Assembly: GCA_963721115.1 (NCBI GenBank)
Contig: CAVRIA010000004.1
Location: forward strand, 1,054,001-1,118,000
From: CAVRIA01 sp963721115
GTDB taxonomy: Bacteria; Desulfobacterota; Binatia; HRBIN30; CADEER01
Direction of reading: 5' to 3'
DNA length: 64,000 nucleotides
Shown here: piece after piece, positions 1 to 9,000 of the stretch
Layout of the letters: each line of letters starts with the position of its first letter
Position numbering within the stretch: position 1 is the first letter of the stretch
The notes under the pieces: generated by a model
What the model saw: only the letters and a program-made list of their open reading frames with translations
Database searches by the model: none
Told to the model about the DNA's origin: nothing
Made by a program: the position numbers and the translations under genes

Positions 1-2
1 TC

Positions 3-1139
3 GACGCCGTCTTTCGCGTTGCCGGCGACGACGTCGACGTGTGCTGGCGTCTCCAGAATCAGGGATATTCGATCGGGTTCAGCCCGGCGGCCCTGGTCTG
101 GCACGAACGCCGGCGCAGTGTCCGCGCCTATCTTCGCCAACAGAGGGGGTATGGAGCGGCCGAGGCGCTCCTGCATTTCAAGCACCCGTATCGATTCAAT
201 CTGCTCGGGCAGTCGAAGTGGTTGGGAAGAATCTACGGAGGCGCCGCGACGCCTCTGCTTCTGCGGCGCCCCGTGATCTACTACGGCGCCTTTGGTCGCG
301 CCATGTTCCAGACCCTGTACGAGACGCCTTCGTCGATCTTCGCGTATCTGCCCTTTACGCTGGAGTGGCACCTGGCGGCGGTCGCCCTGATCGGCGCCGC
401 GGTGGCGACGGACACGGGTGTGGTACTCTCGGTCCTTCCGCTTCTCGTCGGCGTGGGCGCGGCGGCGGTCATGGGATGGCAGGCGCGAGTCGAGCCTCGG
501 CACGACCGCTGGGGGAGCAGGATGCTGCTCGCCTGCTTGATCTATCTCGGCCCGTTCGTTCGCAGCTTCGAGCGCTGCCGCTCGCGGATGCGGTACGTGA
601 AGCGGGTGGGGCCGCTGCGGACGGGACTGCCGTCCAGACCGCGCGGAGTTCGAACGTGGACGCGTACGTTCGCTCTCGCGTACTGGTCTGACCGCGGTCA
701 GGAGAAGGAGGACCTGCTGCGTCTCGCGATCCAGCTGCTCGAGCTGCGACGCTACCACGTGGCGATCGACGAGGGTTGGACGGAGTGGGACCTGGAGGTC
801 CAAGACGGGCTGTGGGCGCGCGCCAAGCTTCTGGCGGCGGTGGAGAATCACGGCGGCACGTCGCGTCTGCTGCGCATGCGCTGCCGGTTGTTGCTGTCGC
901 GCCGGGCTCGAGCCCTGGCGGGCGCGTGTGCTGCGCTCGCCGCTGCTGGCGCCCTGACCGGCCATTCCAACCTCGTCGCTCTCGCCGGCGCGGCGGCCGT
1001 GGTCGGCGTGGTGTCTGCCCTACGAGAGTCGGTCGCACTGGGGCGTGTCATCCATCACGTCGTCGAGAGCGCCGCCGAACGGCTCTCGCTGACCGCCTTG
1101 GGGCCGCGCGGCTCGTCCCGCGACCCACGACGTGAATGA
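3..1139 (+). CDS. Glycosyltransferase family 2, C-terminal part (5' end outside window)
   Basis: The frame is open from base 3 and the true start lies upstream. The first visible residues hold the GT2 acceptor-side signature (D-V-D-V-C-W-R, followed by LxxxGY and WHERR), which in GT-A enzymes places the catalytic base and the acceptor site. After it come about 300 residues with hydrophobic stretches near window-frame residues 105-150 and 295-330, so the enzyme is probably membrane-anchored. A GTG at 39 is in frame but cuts into the catalytic motif, so it is not the start. The stop overlaps the ABC exporter start (ATGA), so the two are co-transcribed. Donor and acceptor sugars cannot be told. 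The family is clear; the missing N-terminus would hold the nucleotide-binding half. Confidence 0.8.
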   Translation, partial: DAVFRVAGDDVDVCWRLQNQGYSIGFSPAALVWHERRRSVRAYLRQQRGYGAAEALLHFKHPYRFNLLGQSKWLGRIYGGAATPLLLRRPVIYYGAFGRAMFQTLYETPSSIFAYLPFTLEWHLAAVALIGAAVATDTGVVLSVLPLLVGVGAAAVMGWQARVEPRHDRWGSRMLLACLIYLGPFVRSFERCRSRMRYVKRVGPLRTGLPSRPRGVRTWTRTFALAYWSDRGQEKEDLLRLAIQLLELRRYHVAIDEGWTEWDLEVQDGLWARAKLLAAVENHGGTSRLLRMRCRLLLSRRARALAGACAALAAAGALTGHSNLVALAGAAAVVGVVSALRESVALGRVIHHVVESAAERLSLTALGPRGSSRDPRRE

Positions 1140-2911
1140 CAACCGTGTGGAGAACCGCAAGCTATCTACGGCCGCATGCTCGTTGGCTGCTGGTGGCAGT
1201 GTTGCAAGTGGCCGCACTGAGCGCTCTCGAGCTGCTCAAACCCTGGCCGCTGCAGCTGGTGATCGACCACGTCCTGACCGGAAGCGCACCGTCGTGGCGG
1301 GTGACGCAGGGGTTGTCCCCGCCGGACCTGCTCGCTGTCGCGGTGACGAGCCTGGTGGCGATCTATGCGCTGATCGGGCTCGTGACGGTGCTCAACAATC
1401 ACACGACGATCTCGATCGGGCAGCGCATGGTCGACGACCTGCGCAGCCGGCTGTACGCGCACGTGCAGAGGCTCTCGCTCTCCTTTCACGCCCGCGCCGG
1501 GGTTGGAGACCTGCTGTATCGAGTGACCGCCGACACGTATTCCCTGCAGACTCTGGCGATCAACGGCCTTTTTCCCATGGTGGCGGCGCTGCTCCTCCTC
1601 GGCGGGATGTTCGTCGTCATGCTGCGTCTGGACGCGAGCCTGACGCTGGTCGCCCTCGGAGTGTGCCCCGTGTTGCTGCTGGGGATTGTCTGGATCAATC
1701 GGCGAATGGTGCACGCGGCAACCGACATGCGGGAAAAGGAGAGTGCGGTGTACCAGGTGGTGCAGCGCAATCTCTCCGCCATTCGTATCGTTCAGGCGTT
1801 CTCCCGCGAGGACGACGAGCACCGGCGCTTCGTGGCGGGCAGCCGCGCGAGCCTGCGCAGCGGCCTGAAGCTCTATACCATTCAGACCGCCTACGGAGCT
1901 GTGGCCGGGGTGATCATCGCCTGCGGTACGGCGGCCGTTCTCTGGGTCGGCGCACACCACGTGTGGGCGGGCAGGTTGAGCGTGGGGGAGATGGTGGTCT
2001 TCGTCAGCTACCTCGCGTCGCTCTACGGCCCGATCAACTCCGTGGTGCAGACCTACGGCCTCGCACAGGGCGCCCGAGCCGGGGTGGAACGGGTGTTCGC
2101 GATCCTCGACGAGGAGCCGGCGCTGATCGAGGGGGACGGAATTCTGCCCCGCCCCGTGCGCGGGCGGGTGGAGTTTCGCGGTGTGACCTTCTCCTACCCG
2201 AACGGCGGCCGCGTTCTGCGAGACGTCAGCCTGGAGGTGGAGCCGGGCGAGTGCGTCGCGATCGTCGGCGCCACGGGAGCCGGGAAGAGCACCCTGGTCA
2301 GTCTGGTCCCGCGCTTCTACGACCCGGACCGTGGCCAGGTGCAGATCGATGGCGTGGACCTGAGGACGCTGCAAACGCGAGATCTGAGGCGCCAGACCGC
2401 CATGGTGCTGCAGCCGCCCATCGTGTTCCCGGTGAGTGTTCACGACAACATCGCCTACGGGAGGCCGCAGGCGACGCGGTCGGAGGTCGTTGCCGCCGCC
2501 CGCATTGCGCAGGCCGACGGGTTCATCTCGCGACTTCCGCTCGGCTATGATGCGGTGATCGGCGAGCAGGGCGCGACCCTTTCCGAGGGGGAGCGACAGC
2601 GGCTGACGATCGCCCGCGCGGTGCTGCGGGACGCGCCGATCCTGATCCTGGATGAGCCGACCTCCTCGGTGGACGCCGGCACCGAGGCGATGATCATGAG
2701 CGCCCTGGCCCGGCTCATTGCGGGTCGGACCACCTTGCTGATCGCCCATCGGCTCAGCACGATGCGCCTGGCGACCAGGATCGTCGTGATCGAGCGCGGC
2801 TGCATCGTCGAGCAGGGAGCGATGGCGGACCTGTTGCGACGCGGCGGAGCGTTTCACGCGATGCACCAGCGCCAGCTCGCCGGCGACACAAGCGTCGGAA
2901 GAGGAGCGTGA
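1136..2911 (+). CDS. ABC exporter, fused permease and ATPase (half-transporter)
   Basis: This 591-residue protein has the usual exporter layout. A six-helix transmembrane domain occupies about residues 15-310, and a nucleotide-binding domain runs from about 340 to the end. Walker A (GATGAGKST) lies near residue 380, the signature near 480, Walker B (ILILDEP) near 500 and the H-loop (LLIAHRLS) near 537. The signature reads LSEGE, not LSGGQ; this variant occurs in exporters and should not abolish activity. It would act as a homodimer in the inner membrane to export a lipid-linked or glycosylated molecule. It overlaps the upstream glycosyltransferase by 4 bases and is followed by two glycosyltransferase-like genes, so the cargo is probably their product. 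The substrate is unknown. Confidence 0.92.
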   Translation: MTTVWRTASYLRPHARWLLVAVLQVAALSALELLKPWPLQLVIDHVLTGSAPSWRVTQGLSPPDLLAVAVTSLVAIYALIGLVTVLNNHTTISIGQRMVDDLRSRLYAHVQRLSLSFHARAGVGDLLYRVTADTYSLQTLAINGLFPMVAALLLLGGMFVVMLRLDASLTLVALGVCPVLLLGIVWINRRMVHAATDMREKESAVYQVVQRNLSAIRIVQAFSREDDEHRRFVAGSRASLRSGLKLYTIQTAYGAVAGVIIACGTAAVLWVGAHHVWAGRLSVGEMVVFVSYLASLYGPINSVVQTYGLAQGARAGVERVFAILDEEPALIEGDGILPRPVRGRVEFRGVTFSYPNGGRVLRDVSLEVEPGECVAIVGATGAGKSTLVSLVPRFYDPDRGQVQIDGVDLRTLQTRDLRRQTAMVLQPPIVFPVSVHDNIAYGRPQATRSEVVAAARIAQADGFISRLPLGYDAVIGEQGATLSEGERQRLTIARAVLRDAPILILDEPTSSVDAGTEAMIMSALARLIAGRTTLLIAHRLSTMRLATRIVVIERGCIVEQGAMADLLRRGGAFHAMHQRQLAGDTSVGRGA

Positions 2912-2939
2912 GGCTGTTCGGGCATCGGGGAAGCTGCCG

Positions 2940-4106
2940 ATGAGGATCGTGGTCACCGGCCTGGTCGCGACGTATCCGATGGGCGGCATGAGCTGGGCGT
3001 ACCTTTCCTATGTAGACGGGCTGCGGCGCCTCGGTCACGATGTGATCTATCTCGAGGATACCGGCGGCTGGTTCTACGATCCGTCGCGCCAGACCTTCAC
3101 GGCTGAGATCCGGGCGAACCTGCGCTATCTGGAGCGCGCGTTGCGATTCATTGGAGCCGGCGACGTCGCTTGGGCCGTGCGGGGGCCGGACGGCTGCCTG
3201 TACGGAATGCAATCGGGGCGGCTGGCGAAGGCTTGCCACGGCGCGGATCTCTTCCTCAACCTGTCGGGCAGCTGCTGGCTGCGCGACGAGTACCGCCGGG
3301 CGCGCCGTACCGCGTACGTCGATACGGACCCCGGATATACACAGGCGAAGCTGTGGGCGGTCGGGGAGGGGGGGGCAAGCGAGAGAGATTGCTTCTCCGC
3401 GGCACTGGTACGGGCACACGATCGCTTCTTCACCTTTGCCGAGCACATCGACGCTGCCGATTGTGGAGTCCCACGCTGCGGCCTTCGGTGGATGCCGACG
3501 AGACAGCCGCTGGTTCTCGATCACTGGCCGTTCTGTTTCGATCCCGGGGCGCCGCGATTCACCACGGTGATGTCGTGGAACAGCGGCGGGGACGCGCTGG
3601 AGATCGGCGGAATCCGCTGCGGGGGGAAGCAAAGCGAGCTCAATCGCCTCATCGACCTGCCGAAGGGTTGCGCAGTGGAGCTCGAGATCGCGCTGGCGGG
3701 CGGCGGACCGCGAACAGATCTGCGACGGCGCGGATGGCGGGTCCGCGACGCGCGCGCAGTTTCGCGGACGATGGCGGCGTACCGCCGCTATCTGCAACTT
3801 TCGCGCGGTGAATGGAGCGTCGCCAAGAAGACGTACGTGGCGCTGCGGAGCGGGTGGTTCAGCGAACGTAGCGCGGCCTACCTCGCGCTCGGAAAGCCGG
3901 TGGTGGTCCAGGACACCGCATGGACCGCACACTATCCGGCCGGGCAGGGGTTGTTCGGCTTCTCGGTGATCGAGGAGGCGGTGTCCGCTCTGGCGGCGAT
4001 CGACGAAGACTACCGCGGACACTGTGAGGCCGCGCGGGCGCTGGCGGAGGATCGCTTCGCCCACGACCGCGTTCTGGGACAGCTGTTGGTAGAGGCGACC
4101 TCCTGA
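2940..4106 (+). CDS. Glycosyltransferase-like protein, copy 1 of a tandem pair
   Basis: The 388-residue protein begins like a GT-B glycosyltransferase (MRIVVTGL, then a glycine-rich stretch, then GLRRLGHDVIYLE). I cannot assign it to a named family with certainty. It shares a line of motifs with the next gene: YVDTDPGYTQ near residue 125, GEWSVAKKTYV near 292 and YLALGKPVVVQDT near 315. The last resembles the donor-binding region of GT-B enzymes. It has no signal peptide or membrane segment, so it is probably cytoplasmic. It starts 28 bases after the exporter and overlaps the following paralogue by one base. The likely role is adding or modifying a sugar on the exported product; this is an inference from fold and context. 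Confidence 0.7.
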   Translation: MRIVVTGLVATYPMGGMSWAYLSYVDGLRRLGHDVIYLEDTGGWFYDPSRQTFTAEIRANLRYLERALRFIGAGDVAWAVRGPDGCLYGMQSGRLAKACHGADLFLNLSGSCWLRDEYRRARRTAYVDTDPGYTQAKLWAVGEGGASERDCFSAALVRAHDRFFTFAEHIDAADCGVPRCGLRWMPTRQPLVLDHWPFCFDPGAPRFTTVMSWNSGGDALEIGGIRCGGKQSELNRLIDLPKGCAVELEIALAGGGPRTDLRRRGWRVRDARAVSRTMAAYRRYLQLSRGEWSVAKKTYVALRSGWFSERSAAYLALGKPVVVQDTAWTAHYPAGQGLFGFSVIEEAVSALAAIDEDYRGHCEAARALAEDRFAHDRVLGQLLVEATS

Positions 4107-5260
4107 TGGCGCCGCGGGTCGTGGTCGGGGGGGCTGTCGCGCATCACCCCATCGGCGGGGGAGGCAACGCATGGCTGTTCCTACAGTACGTGTTGGGCTT
4201 TCGCCGCCTCGGCTGCGACGTTCTCTATGTCGAGCATCTGGCCGAGAAGGACTGCTTCGATCGCGGCTGGCGTCCCGTCGCGTTCGGCGACTCGTTCAAT
4301 GCGGCGTTCTTCACGCGCGAGGTCGAACGGGTCGGCCTGGGCGAGCACGCCGCGCTATTGCAGCTCGAGGGCGACGCTCATTTCGGGCGCTCCCGTTCGG
4401 AGGTGAGGGAATGGGCGGGCGCGGCGGACCTCTTCGTGAACCTGTCCGGCCGCTTCCGCTTGGCGGAGATCCTGCGCGCACCGCGGCGCCGACTGTACGT
4501 GGATCTCGACCCCGGCTTCACCCAGGTCTGGCAGCGCGCCTACGGCGTCGACATGAATCTGGGCGGCCACGACGCCTATGCCACGGTCGGCCTGAATCTC
4601 GGGCAAAAGGGCTGCCCGTTCCCCAGCCTGGGGCTGCGCTGGCATGCGACGATGCCACCCGTCGTGCTGTCGGAATGGGAGCCCGACGGATCGGTCGGCG
4701 GCGCCTACACCACGGTCGCCGACTGGCGTGGATACGAGCCGGTGGAATGGCGCGGAGTCCGATACGGCCAGAAAGCGGAGGAGTTTCTCCGCATCCTGGA
4801 TCTGCCGGGCCACGTCGGCCTACCGCTGGCGATCTGCCTGGCGATTCACCCGTCCGAACCGGATCTGCCGCGCCTGCTGGAGAAGGGATGGCGCCTCGAG
4901 AACCCCCGGCAGCGGGTGGCGGATCTCGATTCCTATCGCCGCTTCATCCGCGCTTCGCGCGGAGAATTCAGTGTCGCCAAGAACGGTTACGTGAAGGGGC
5001 ACACCGGATGGGTCAGCGACCGAACCGTCTGTTACCTCGCGGCCGGGCGCCCGGCGATCGTGCAGGATACGGGCTTGCGAGACCACCTCGAAGTCGGCAG
5101 CGGGCTTCTCGTCTTCGACGATCTCGAGACCGCCGCCGCAGCGCTGCGGCGGGTCGAGCGCGAGCCGGTGGAGCATGCACAGGCAGCGCGAGCGCTGGCG
5201 CGCCTTCACTTCGATTCGGACCGCGTCCTGGCGCGCCTCCTGGACATCGCGGGAGTCTGA
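4106..5260 (+). CDS. Glycosyltransferase-like protein, copy 2 of a tandem pair
   Basis: This 384-residue protein is a diverged paralogue of the preceding gene. Shared landmarks in the same order are a glycine-rich N-terminus with GFRRLGCDVLYVE, YVDLDPGFTQ near residue 132, GEFSVAKNGYV near 288 and YLAAGRPAIVQDTG near 311. Identity between the two looks moderate, so the duplication is old and the substrates may differ. The ATG at 4106 overlaps the previous stop. It is the last gene of the operon; a large inverted repeat follows before the convergent acyl-CoA dehydrogenase. The function is inferred from the GT-B-like C-terminal motif only. Confidence 0.7.
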   Translation: MAPRVVVGGAVAHHPIGGGGNAWLFLQYVLGFRRLGCDVLYVEHLAEKDCFDRGWRPVAFGDSFNAAFFTREVERVGLGEHAALLQLEGDAHFGRSRSEVREWAGAADLFVNLSGRFRLAEILRAPRRRLYVDLDPGFTQVWQRAYGVDMNLGGHDAYATVGLNLGQKGCPFPSLGLRWHATMPPVVLSEWEPDGSVGGAYTTVADWRGYEPVEWRGVRYGQKAEEFLRILDLPGHVGLPLAICLAIHPSEPDLPRLLEKGWRLENPRQRVADLDSYRRFIRASRGEFSVAKNGYVKGHTGWVSDRTVCYLAAGRPAIVQDTGLRDHLEVGSGLLVFDDLETAAAALRRVEREPVEHAQAARALARLHFDSDRVLARLLDIAGV

Positions 5261-5275
5261 GGTGTGCGACGCGAA

Positions 5276-5346
5276 GGGTTGTCATGTTGTCGATTGTTCG
5301 TTGGGGGGAATGAGCTCCAAAACAACAACTCGACAACGAGCAACCC
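5276..5346. terminator. Large inverted repeat between convergent genes, probable bidirectional terminator
   Basis: Two arm pairs match exactly: GGGTTG (5276-5281) with CAACCC (5341-5346), and GTTGTCGA (5286-5293) with TCGACAAC (5330-5337). Further pairing is possible inside, TTGTT (5294-5298) with AACAA (5324-5328). The element sits in the 116-base gap between the convergent stops at 5260 and 5377, where a shared terminator is expected. It lacks a clear T-run on either side, so intrinsic termination is not certain. A structured small RNA or remnant repeat are alternatives. Confidence 0.4.
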
Positions 5347-5376
5347 GGGGCGTGGGACGGATTGTCGGGCGGAGGA

Positions 5377-6531
5377 TCAAGCGGGGTAACGCTTCACGAG
5401 TTGACGGGCGATGACCGTGCGCTGGATCTCGTTCGTTCCCTCGCCGATGATCATCAGCGGCGCATCGCGGTAGAACCGTTCCACCGGGAACTCCTGCGAG
5501 AAGCCGTAGCCGCCGAGGACGCGCATGGCCTCGAGGGAGACCTCGGCGCAGGTCTCCGAGGCGAACAGCTTGGCCATCCCCGCCTCGAGGTCACATCGTT
5601 CGCCCGAGTCCTTCTTGAGCGCGGCGCGGTGCGTGAGGAGGCGGGACGCCTCGATCTTCGTCGCCATGTCGGCCAGCTTGAGCTGGATGGCCTGGTGCTC
5701 GCAGATCGGCTTGCCGAAGGTCTCGCGCTGCTGCGAGTAGCGGATCGCCGTCTCGAACGCCGCCCGCGCCACGCCCACGGCGCGCGCGGCGATGTTGATC
5801 CGGCCCACCTCGAGGCCGTTGAGGACGTACTGCATGCCCCGTCCCTCTCGACCGCCGAGCAGATTCGCGGCCGGCACCCGGTAGTCTTCGAAGACGACCT
5901 CACAGGTGTCGACGCCCTTGTAGCCCAGCTTGGCGATGTCGCGACTGACCGTGATGCCGGGACCCTTCGGTGCGATGAACAGGCTCATGCCCTTGTGAGG
6001 AGGGTCGGCTTGCGGGTCGGTCTTCACCACCAGCGCATACAGATTGCCGTGTCGCCCGTTCGTCACCCACATCTTGGTGCCGTTCACCAGATAGTCGTCG
6101 CCGTGCCGGGTGGCGACGGTTCGAATCCGCTGCACGTCGCTGCCGGCATGTGCCTCGCTCAGGCAGAGCGCCCCTCGCAGCTCGCCCCTGGCCATTTCGG
6201 GGAGGTACCGCTTCTTCTGATCCTCGCTGCCGTTCATCCGGATCATGTACGCCAGAAGGAGATGCGTGTTCAGGATGCCGCTCAGGCTCATCCAGCCGAC
6301 GCACAGCTCCTCCACGATCATGGCGTAGGTGAGGGTATCCAGGCCCAGACCCCCGTACTCGGCCGGTATCGTGGCCCCGAAGAGCCCCAACTCCTTCATC
6401 TGCGCCACGAGCTGATGCGGGTACTCGTCGCGGTGCTCGAGCTCGCTGGCGACCGGCTTCACGTCCCGCTCGACGAAGCGCTGGATCGTTTCGACCATTT
6501 CCCGACGAACGTCCTCTGGGGTGATGCTCAC
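5377..6531 (-). CDS. Acyl-CoA dehydrogenase
   Basis: At 384 residues this matches the usual length of soluble FAD-dependent acyl-CoA dehydrogenases, which introduce the alpha-beta double bond in beta-oxidation or branched-chain acyl-CoA breakdown. The N-terminal helical domain, the beta-domain (LSEAHAGSD near residue 130; KMWVTNG near 155) and the C-terminal helical domain (RAVGVARAAFE, then YGFSQEFPVER) are all present. The GEGTNEIQ motif close to the C-terminus carries the position of the catalytic base. The GTG start has a strong GAGAGGAG site just upstream. It stands alone on the minus strand, divergent from the L,D-transpeptidase. Chain-length preference cannot be read from sequence. Confidence 0.93.
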   Translation of the reverse strand: MSITPEDVRREMVETIQRFVERDVKPVASELEHRDEYPHQLVAQMKELGLFGATIPAEYGGLGLDTLTYAMIVEELCVGWMSLSGILNTHLLLAYMIRMNGSEDQKKRYLPEMARGELRGALCLSEAHAGSDVQRIRTVATRHGDDYLVNGTKMWVTNGRHGNLYALVVKTDPQADPPHKGMSLFIAPKGPGITVSRDIAKLGYKGVDTCEVVFEDYRVPAANLLGGREGRGMQYVLNGLEVGRINIAARAVGVARAAFETAIRYSQQRETFGKPICEHQAIQLKLADMATKIEASRLLTHRAALKKDSGERCDLEAGMAKLFASETCAEVSLEAMRVLGGYGFSQEFPVERFYRDAPLMIIGEGTNEIQRTVIARQLVKRYPA

Positions 6532-6679
6532 GGCTCAATCTCCTCTCGGAAGAAAAACGCTGGTTGTGTCGCATCTTTGCATGCACGGATCAAGCGAGGA
6601 GCCGCGGGGCATAACTTCCGCTTGACGGCCGGCGCTTCCGGTGGTCTGAAATACGAGTGTGGCAGGAGGAAGGCAGAAG

Positions 6680-7279
6680 ATGAATGGGGTGACGAGGCGG
6701 TGGCTGTTGGCGGGCGTGGTGTGCGCTCTCTGTGGCGTGCCGGCCGTGGCGGCGGCGGGATTTGCGGCGAGGAGCGATGCGAGCCGGCCGCTGGAAGCCG
6801 ACGGCCTGCAGCCGGTGATCGAGGTCTGGAAGGCGGACCGGCGCATGGAGCTTCGCAGCGGCGAAGAGGTGGTGCGCGAGTTCCGGATCGTGCTGGGAAC
6901 GGAGCCGCGCTTGTCGAAGAACAGGCGTGGAGACGGACGCACGCCGGTCGGGCACTACTACATCTCCGACAAGAACGACAACAGCCGTTTTCGCCGCTTC
7001 CTCGGCATCAGCTATCCCAACCTGGACGACGCCGAACGCGCCTACGGCGAGCGCCTGATCGATGCCGGCCAGTGGGCGGACATCTTCTTCGCCAACCTGC
7101 GCCACGGGATTCCTCCCTGGCAGACGCCGCTCGGCGGACGGGTCGGGATTCACGGCTTCGGCGGCCGCCCGCTCGTTCCGATCGACTGGACCGAAGGCTG
7201 CATCGCCGTCAGCGACGACGACATCGATTTCCTCTACGACCGGGTCGGGGTCGGTACCCCGGTGATCATCAACCAGTAG
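6680..7279 (+). CDS. L,D-transpeptidase (YkuD domain), exported
   Basis: The 199-residue protein starts at ATG 6680, preceded by an AGGAGGAAGG site; a GTG at 6659 is in frame but lies upstream of that site. Residues 1-30 form a signal peptide (RRW, then a hydrophobic run ending in AVAAAG). The YkuD domain follows from about residue 50. Its catalytic cluster is HGFGG near residue 161 and the nucleophile loop TEGCIAVSDDDI near 178, with Cys as nucleophile. The commonest family form is SxGCxR; here the residues after Cys are I-A-V, so the Arg is replaced. Such enzymes make 3-3 crosslinks in peptidoglycan or attach proteins to it in the periplasm. It converges on cofE with only nine bases between the stops. 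Confidence 0.9.
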   Translation: MNGVTRRWLLAGVVCALCGVPAVAAAGFAARSDASRPLEADGLQPVIEVWKADRRMELRSGEEVVREFRIVLGTEPRLSKNRRGDGRTPVGHYYISDKNDNSRFRRFLGISYPNLDDAERAYGERLIDAGQWADIFFANLRHGIPPWQTPLGGRVGIHGFGGRPLVPIDWTEGCIAVSDDDIDFLYDRVGVGTPVIINQ

Positions 7280-7288
7280 CTCGCCGAA

Positions 7289-8041
7289 TCATCGGAAGAG
7301 ATCGACCTCCCTGGCGCGCAGTAGATCTCTACCCGACCCTTCCGCCGGAGAGAAGGAGTAGCCGCGAATCAGGGCCGCGGGTATGCCTTCGCCCTTGCGC
7401 ATCACCAGCCCGGCGGCCGCCGCCAGCGCGTCGGCCTGAGCGACGACCGTGTGGTGCAGCTCGCGCCCGTCCAGATCGGTGCTGCCGCGCAGATCGAGCA
7501 GGGGCTGCATGCCGGCCACACCGAGGGCGAAGTCCACCAGGCCCTGGCGCCAGGGACGCCCGAAGGTGTCGGTGATCAGCACGGCGACCCGACTTCCGTA
7601 GCGGTCGCGGGCGCCGTCCACGAGACGCCTCGCCGAGGCGTCGGGGTCGATCGGCAGGAGGACGACGAGATGCGGGTCGCCGCTGTTCGATTCGTCGACT
7701 CCGGCGTTCGCGCAGACCCAACCCGGACCGGTCTCGACGATCAAATGACCCGAGTCCATCCGCACTACGCGGTTGGTCTCGCGCAAGATGAGCTCCAGGA
7801 CACGGGGGTCTTTGCCGGCGGAGGTCGCCGCCAGCTTCTCGGCGAAGCTGGAGGGAGTGACGGTGCGGAGGTCGACCAGGCGGCCCTCGGACTTGGAGAC
7901 CACCTTCTGGCAGACGACGAGGATGTCGCCGTCGGCGAGCGCCATGCCGTCGTCGTCCAGGGCGGAGAAGAGCAGGTTGGCCAGATCGTCTCCGGCGCGG
8001 AGCAGGGGGACGTGGCGGATCGGCAGAATCGAAAGGGTCAT
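7289..8041 (-). CDS. cofE: Coenzyme F420-0:L-glutamate ligase
   Basis: This 250-residue protein matches CofE in length and motifs: the N-terminus TLSILPIRHVPLLRAGDD, then GDILVVCQKVVSKSEGR near residue 40, and TDTFGRPWRQGLVDFALG near 155. CofE adds glutamates to F420-0 in a GTP-dependent reaction, giving the gamma-linked tail. It is the CofE-only form, without the nitroreductase domain that is fused on in actinobacterial FbiB. It is last in the operon, its start overlapping the cofD stop by four bases (ATGA). The remaining step, a CofC/FbiD guanylyltransferase, is not in this window. Confidence 0.95.
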   Translation of the reverse strand: MTLSILPIRHVPLLRAGDDLANLLFSALDDDGMALADGDILVVCQKVVSKSEGRLVDLRTVTPSSFAEKLAATSAGKDPRVLELILRETNRVVRMDSGHLIVETGPGWVCANAGVDESNSGDPHLVVLLPIDPDASARRLVDGARDRYGSRVAVLITDTFGRPWRQGLVDFALGVAGMQPLLDLRGSTDLDGRELHHTVVAQADALAAAAGLVMRKGEGIPAALIRGYSFSPAEGSGRDLLRAREVDLFR

Positions 8042-9000
8042 TTCGTCACCTCCCGCAGAACCGCGGCCGCCAGGGCTCGCGAGCGCGCCGGTGTCCGCAT
8101 GATCGTGTCGGTGACGAGCGGCCTCATGCCGAGGGCGGCGATCCTCGGCGCCAGGGCGGCGTCCCGACGGTCGAGCACGAAGACGTCGACGAGGTCGCGA
8201 TAGCGCTCGGCGACGCCGACGGCGGATGCCTCGTGCCCGAGCCCGCGTAGCATCCGATCCAGCGGTCCCTTGATCGGCAGCCCGCGTACCAGAGGGCTGA
8301 CTGCGGCGACGCGCGCCCGGGCGCGCCGCAGTGCGGCGCGGACACCGGGCAACGCCAGGATCGGCTCGATGCTGACCAGTGGATTGCTGGGAGGAAGAAT
8401 GATCGCGTCGGCACGTCGAATACCGTCCAGAACGCCGGGTGCCGGGCGCGCCGAGTCGATGCCGGTGAAGTGCACCGCTCGAACCGCACCGCGGCCGCGC
8501 CGCCTGACCAGGTATTGCTGGAAGGGCAGTGGGCCGGCGCCCGAGACCTCGATCACGGTGCGCACCGAGTCGTCGCTCATAGGCAGGATGCGGGCCCGGA
8601 CGCCGTGCCGCGCGGCGATGTCCGCGGTGATCTGCGACAGCGATCGGCCGCGCTGCAGCGCGTCGGTGCGATAGATGTGGGTGGCGAGGTCGGAGTCGCC
8701 GAGCTGGAACCAGGTCTCGCGATAGTAGCGGCGCAACGCCCGCAGGCAGGAGAACGTGTCGCCTGCCAGACCCCAGCCGTGCTTGGCGTCGACGCGTTTC
8801 GCCAGCGTATAGGTCACCGTATCGACGTCCGGTGACACGTGCAGCCCGAAGAACACGTCGTCGTCGGCCGTGTTGACGATGACCGTGACGTGCCGTGGAT
8901 CAAGAAGCGAGCAGAGACCCCGGAGAAACCGCGCTGCCCCCACTCCTCCAGCCAGCACCGTGATCCGGTTGACGCGTGCCCTTCGAGGAGATTCTGCCAT
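8038..9000 (-). CDS. cofD: 2-phospho-L-lactate (or phosphoenolpyruvate) transferase
   Basis: The 320-residue protein carries the CofD nucleotide-binding motif ITVLAGGVGAARFLRG at residues 13-28 and a NTADDD motif near 45. CofD joins the phospho-lactyl or phosphoenolpyruvyl group to the riboflavin-like FO ring to make F420-0 or its dehydro form. Which donor is used cannot be told from sequence alone. The ATG at 9000 is the only start in frame before the conserved motif. It lies 101 bases inside the end of cofH, an unusually long overlap, so translation is probably coupled. It is third in the cofGHDE operon. Confidence 0.95.
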   Translation of the reverse strand: MAESPRRARVNRITVLAGGVGAARFLRGLCSLLDPRHVTVIVNTADDDVFFGLHVSPDVDTVTYTLAKRVDAKHGWGLAGDTFSCLRALRRYYRETWFQLGDSDLATHIYRTDALQRGRSLSQITADIAARHGVRARILPMSDDSVRTVIEVSGAGPLPFQQYLVRRRGRGAVRAVHFTGIDSARPAPGVLDGIRRADAIILPPSNPLVSIEPILALPGVRAALRRARARVAAVSPLVRGLPIKGPLDRMLRGLGHEASAVGVAERYRDLVDVFVLDRRDAALAPRIAALGMRPLVTDTIMRTPARSRALAAAVLREVTK

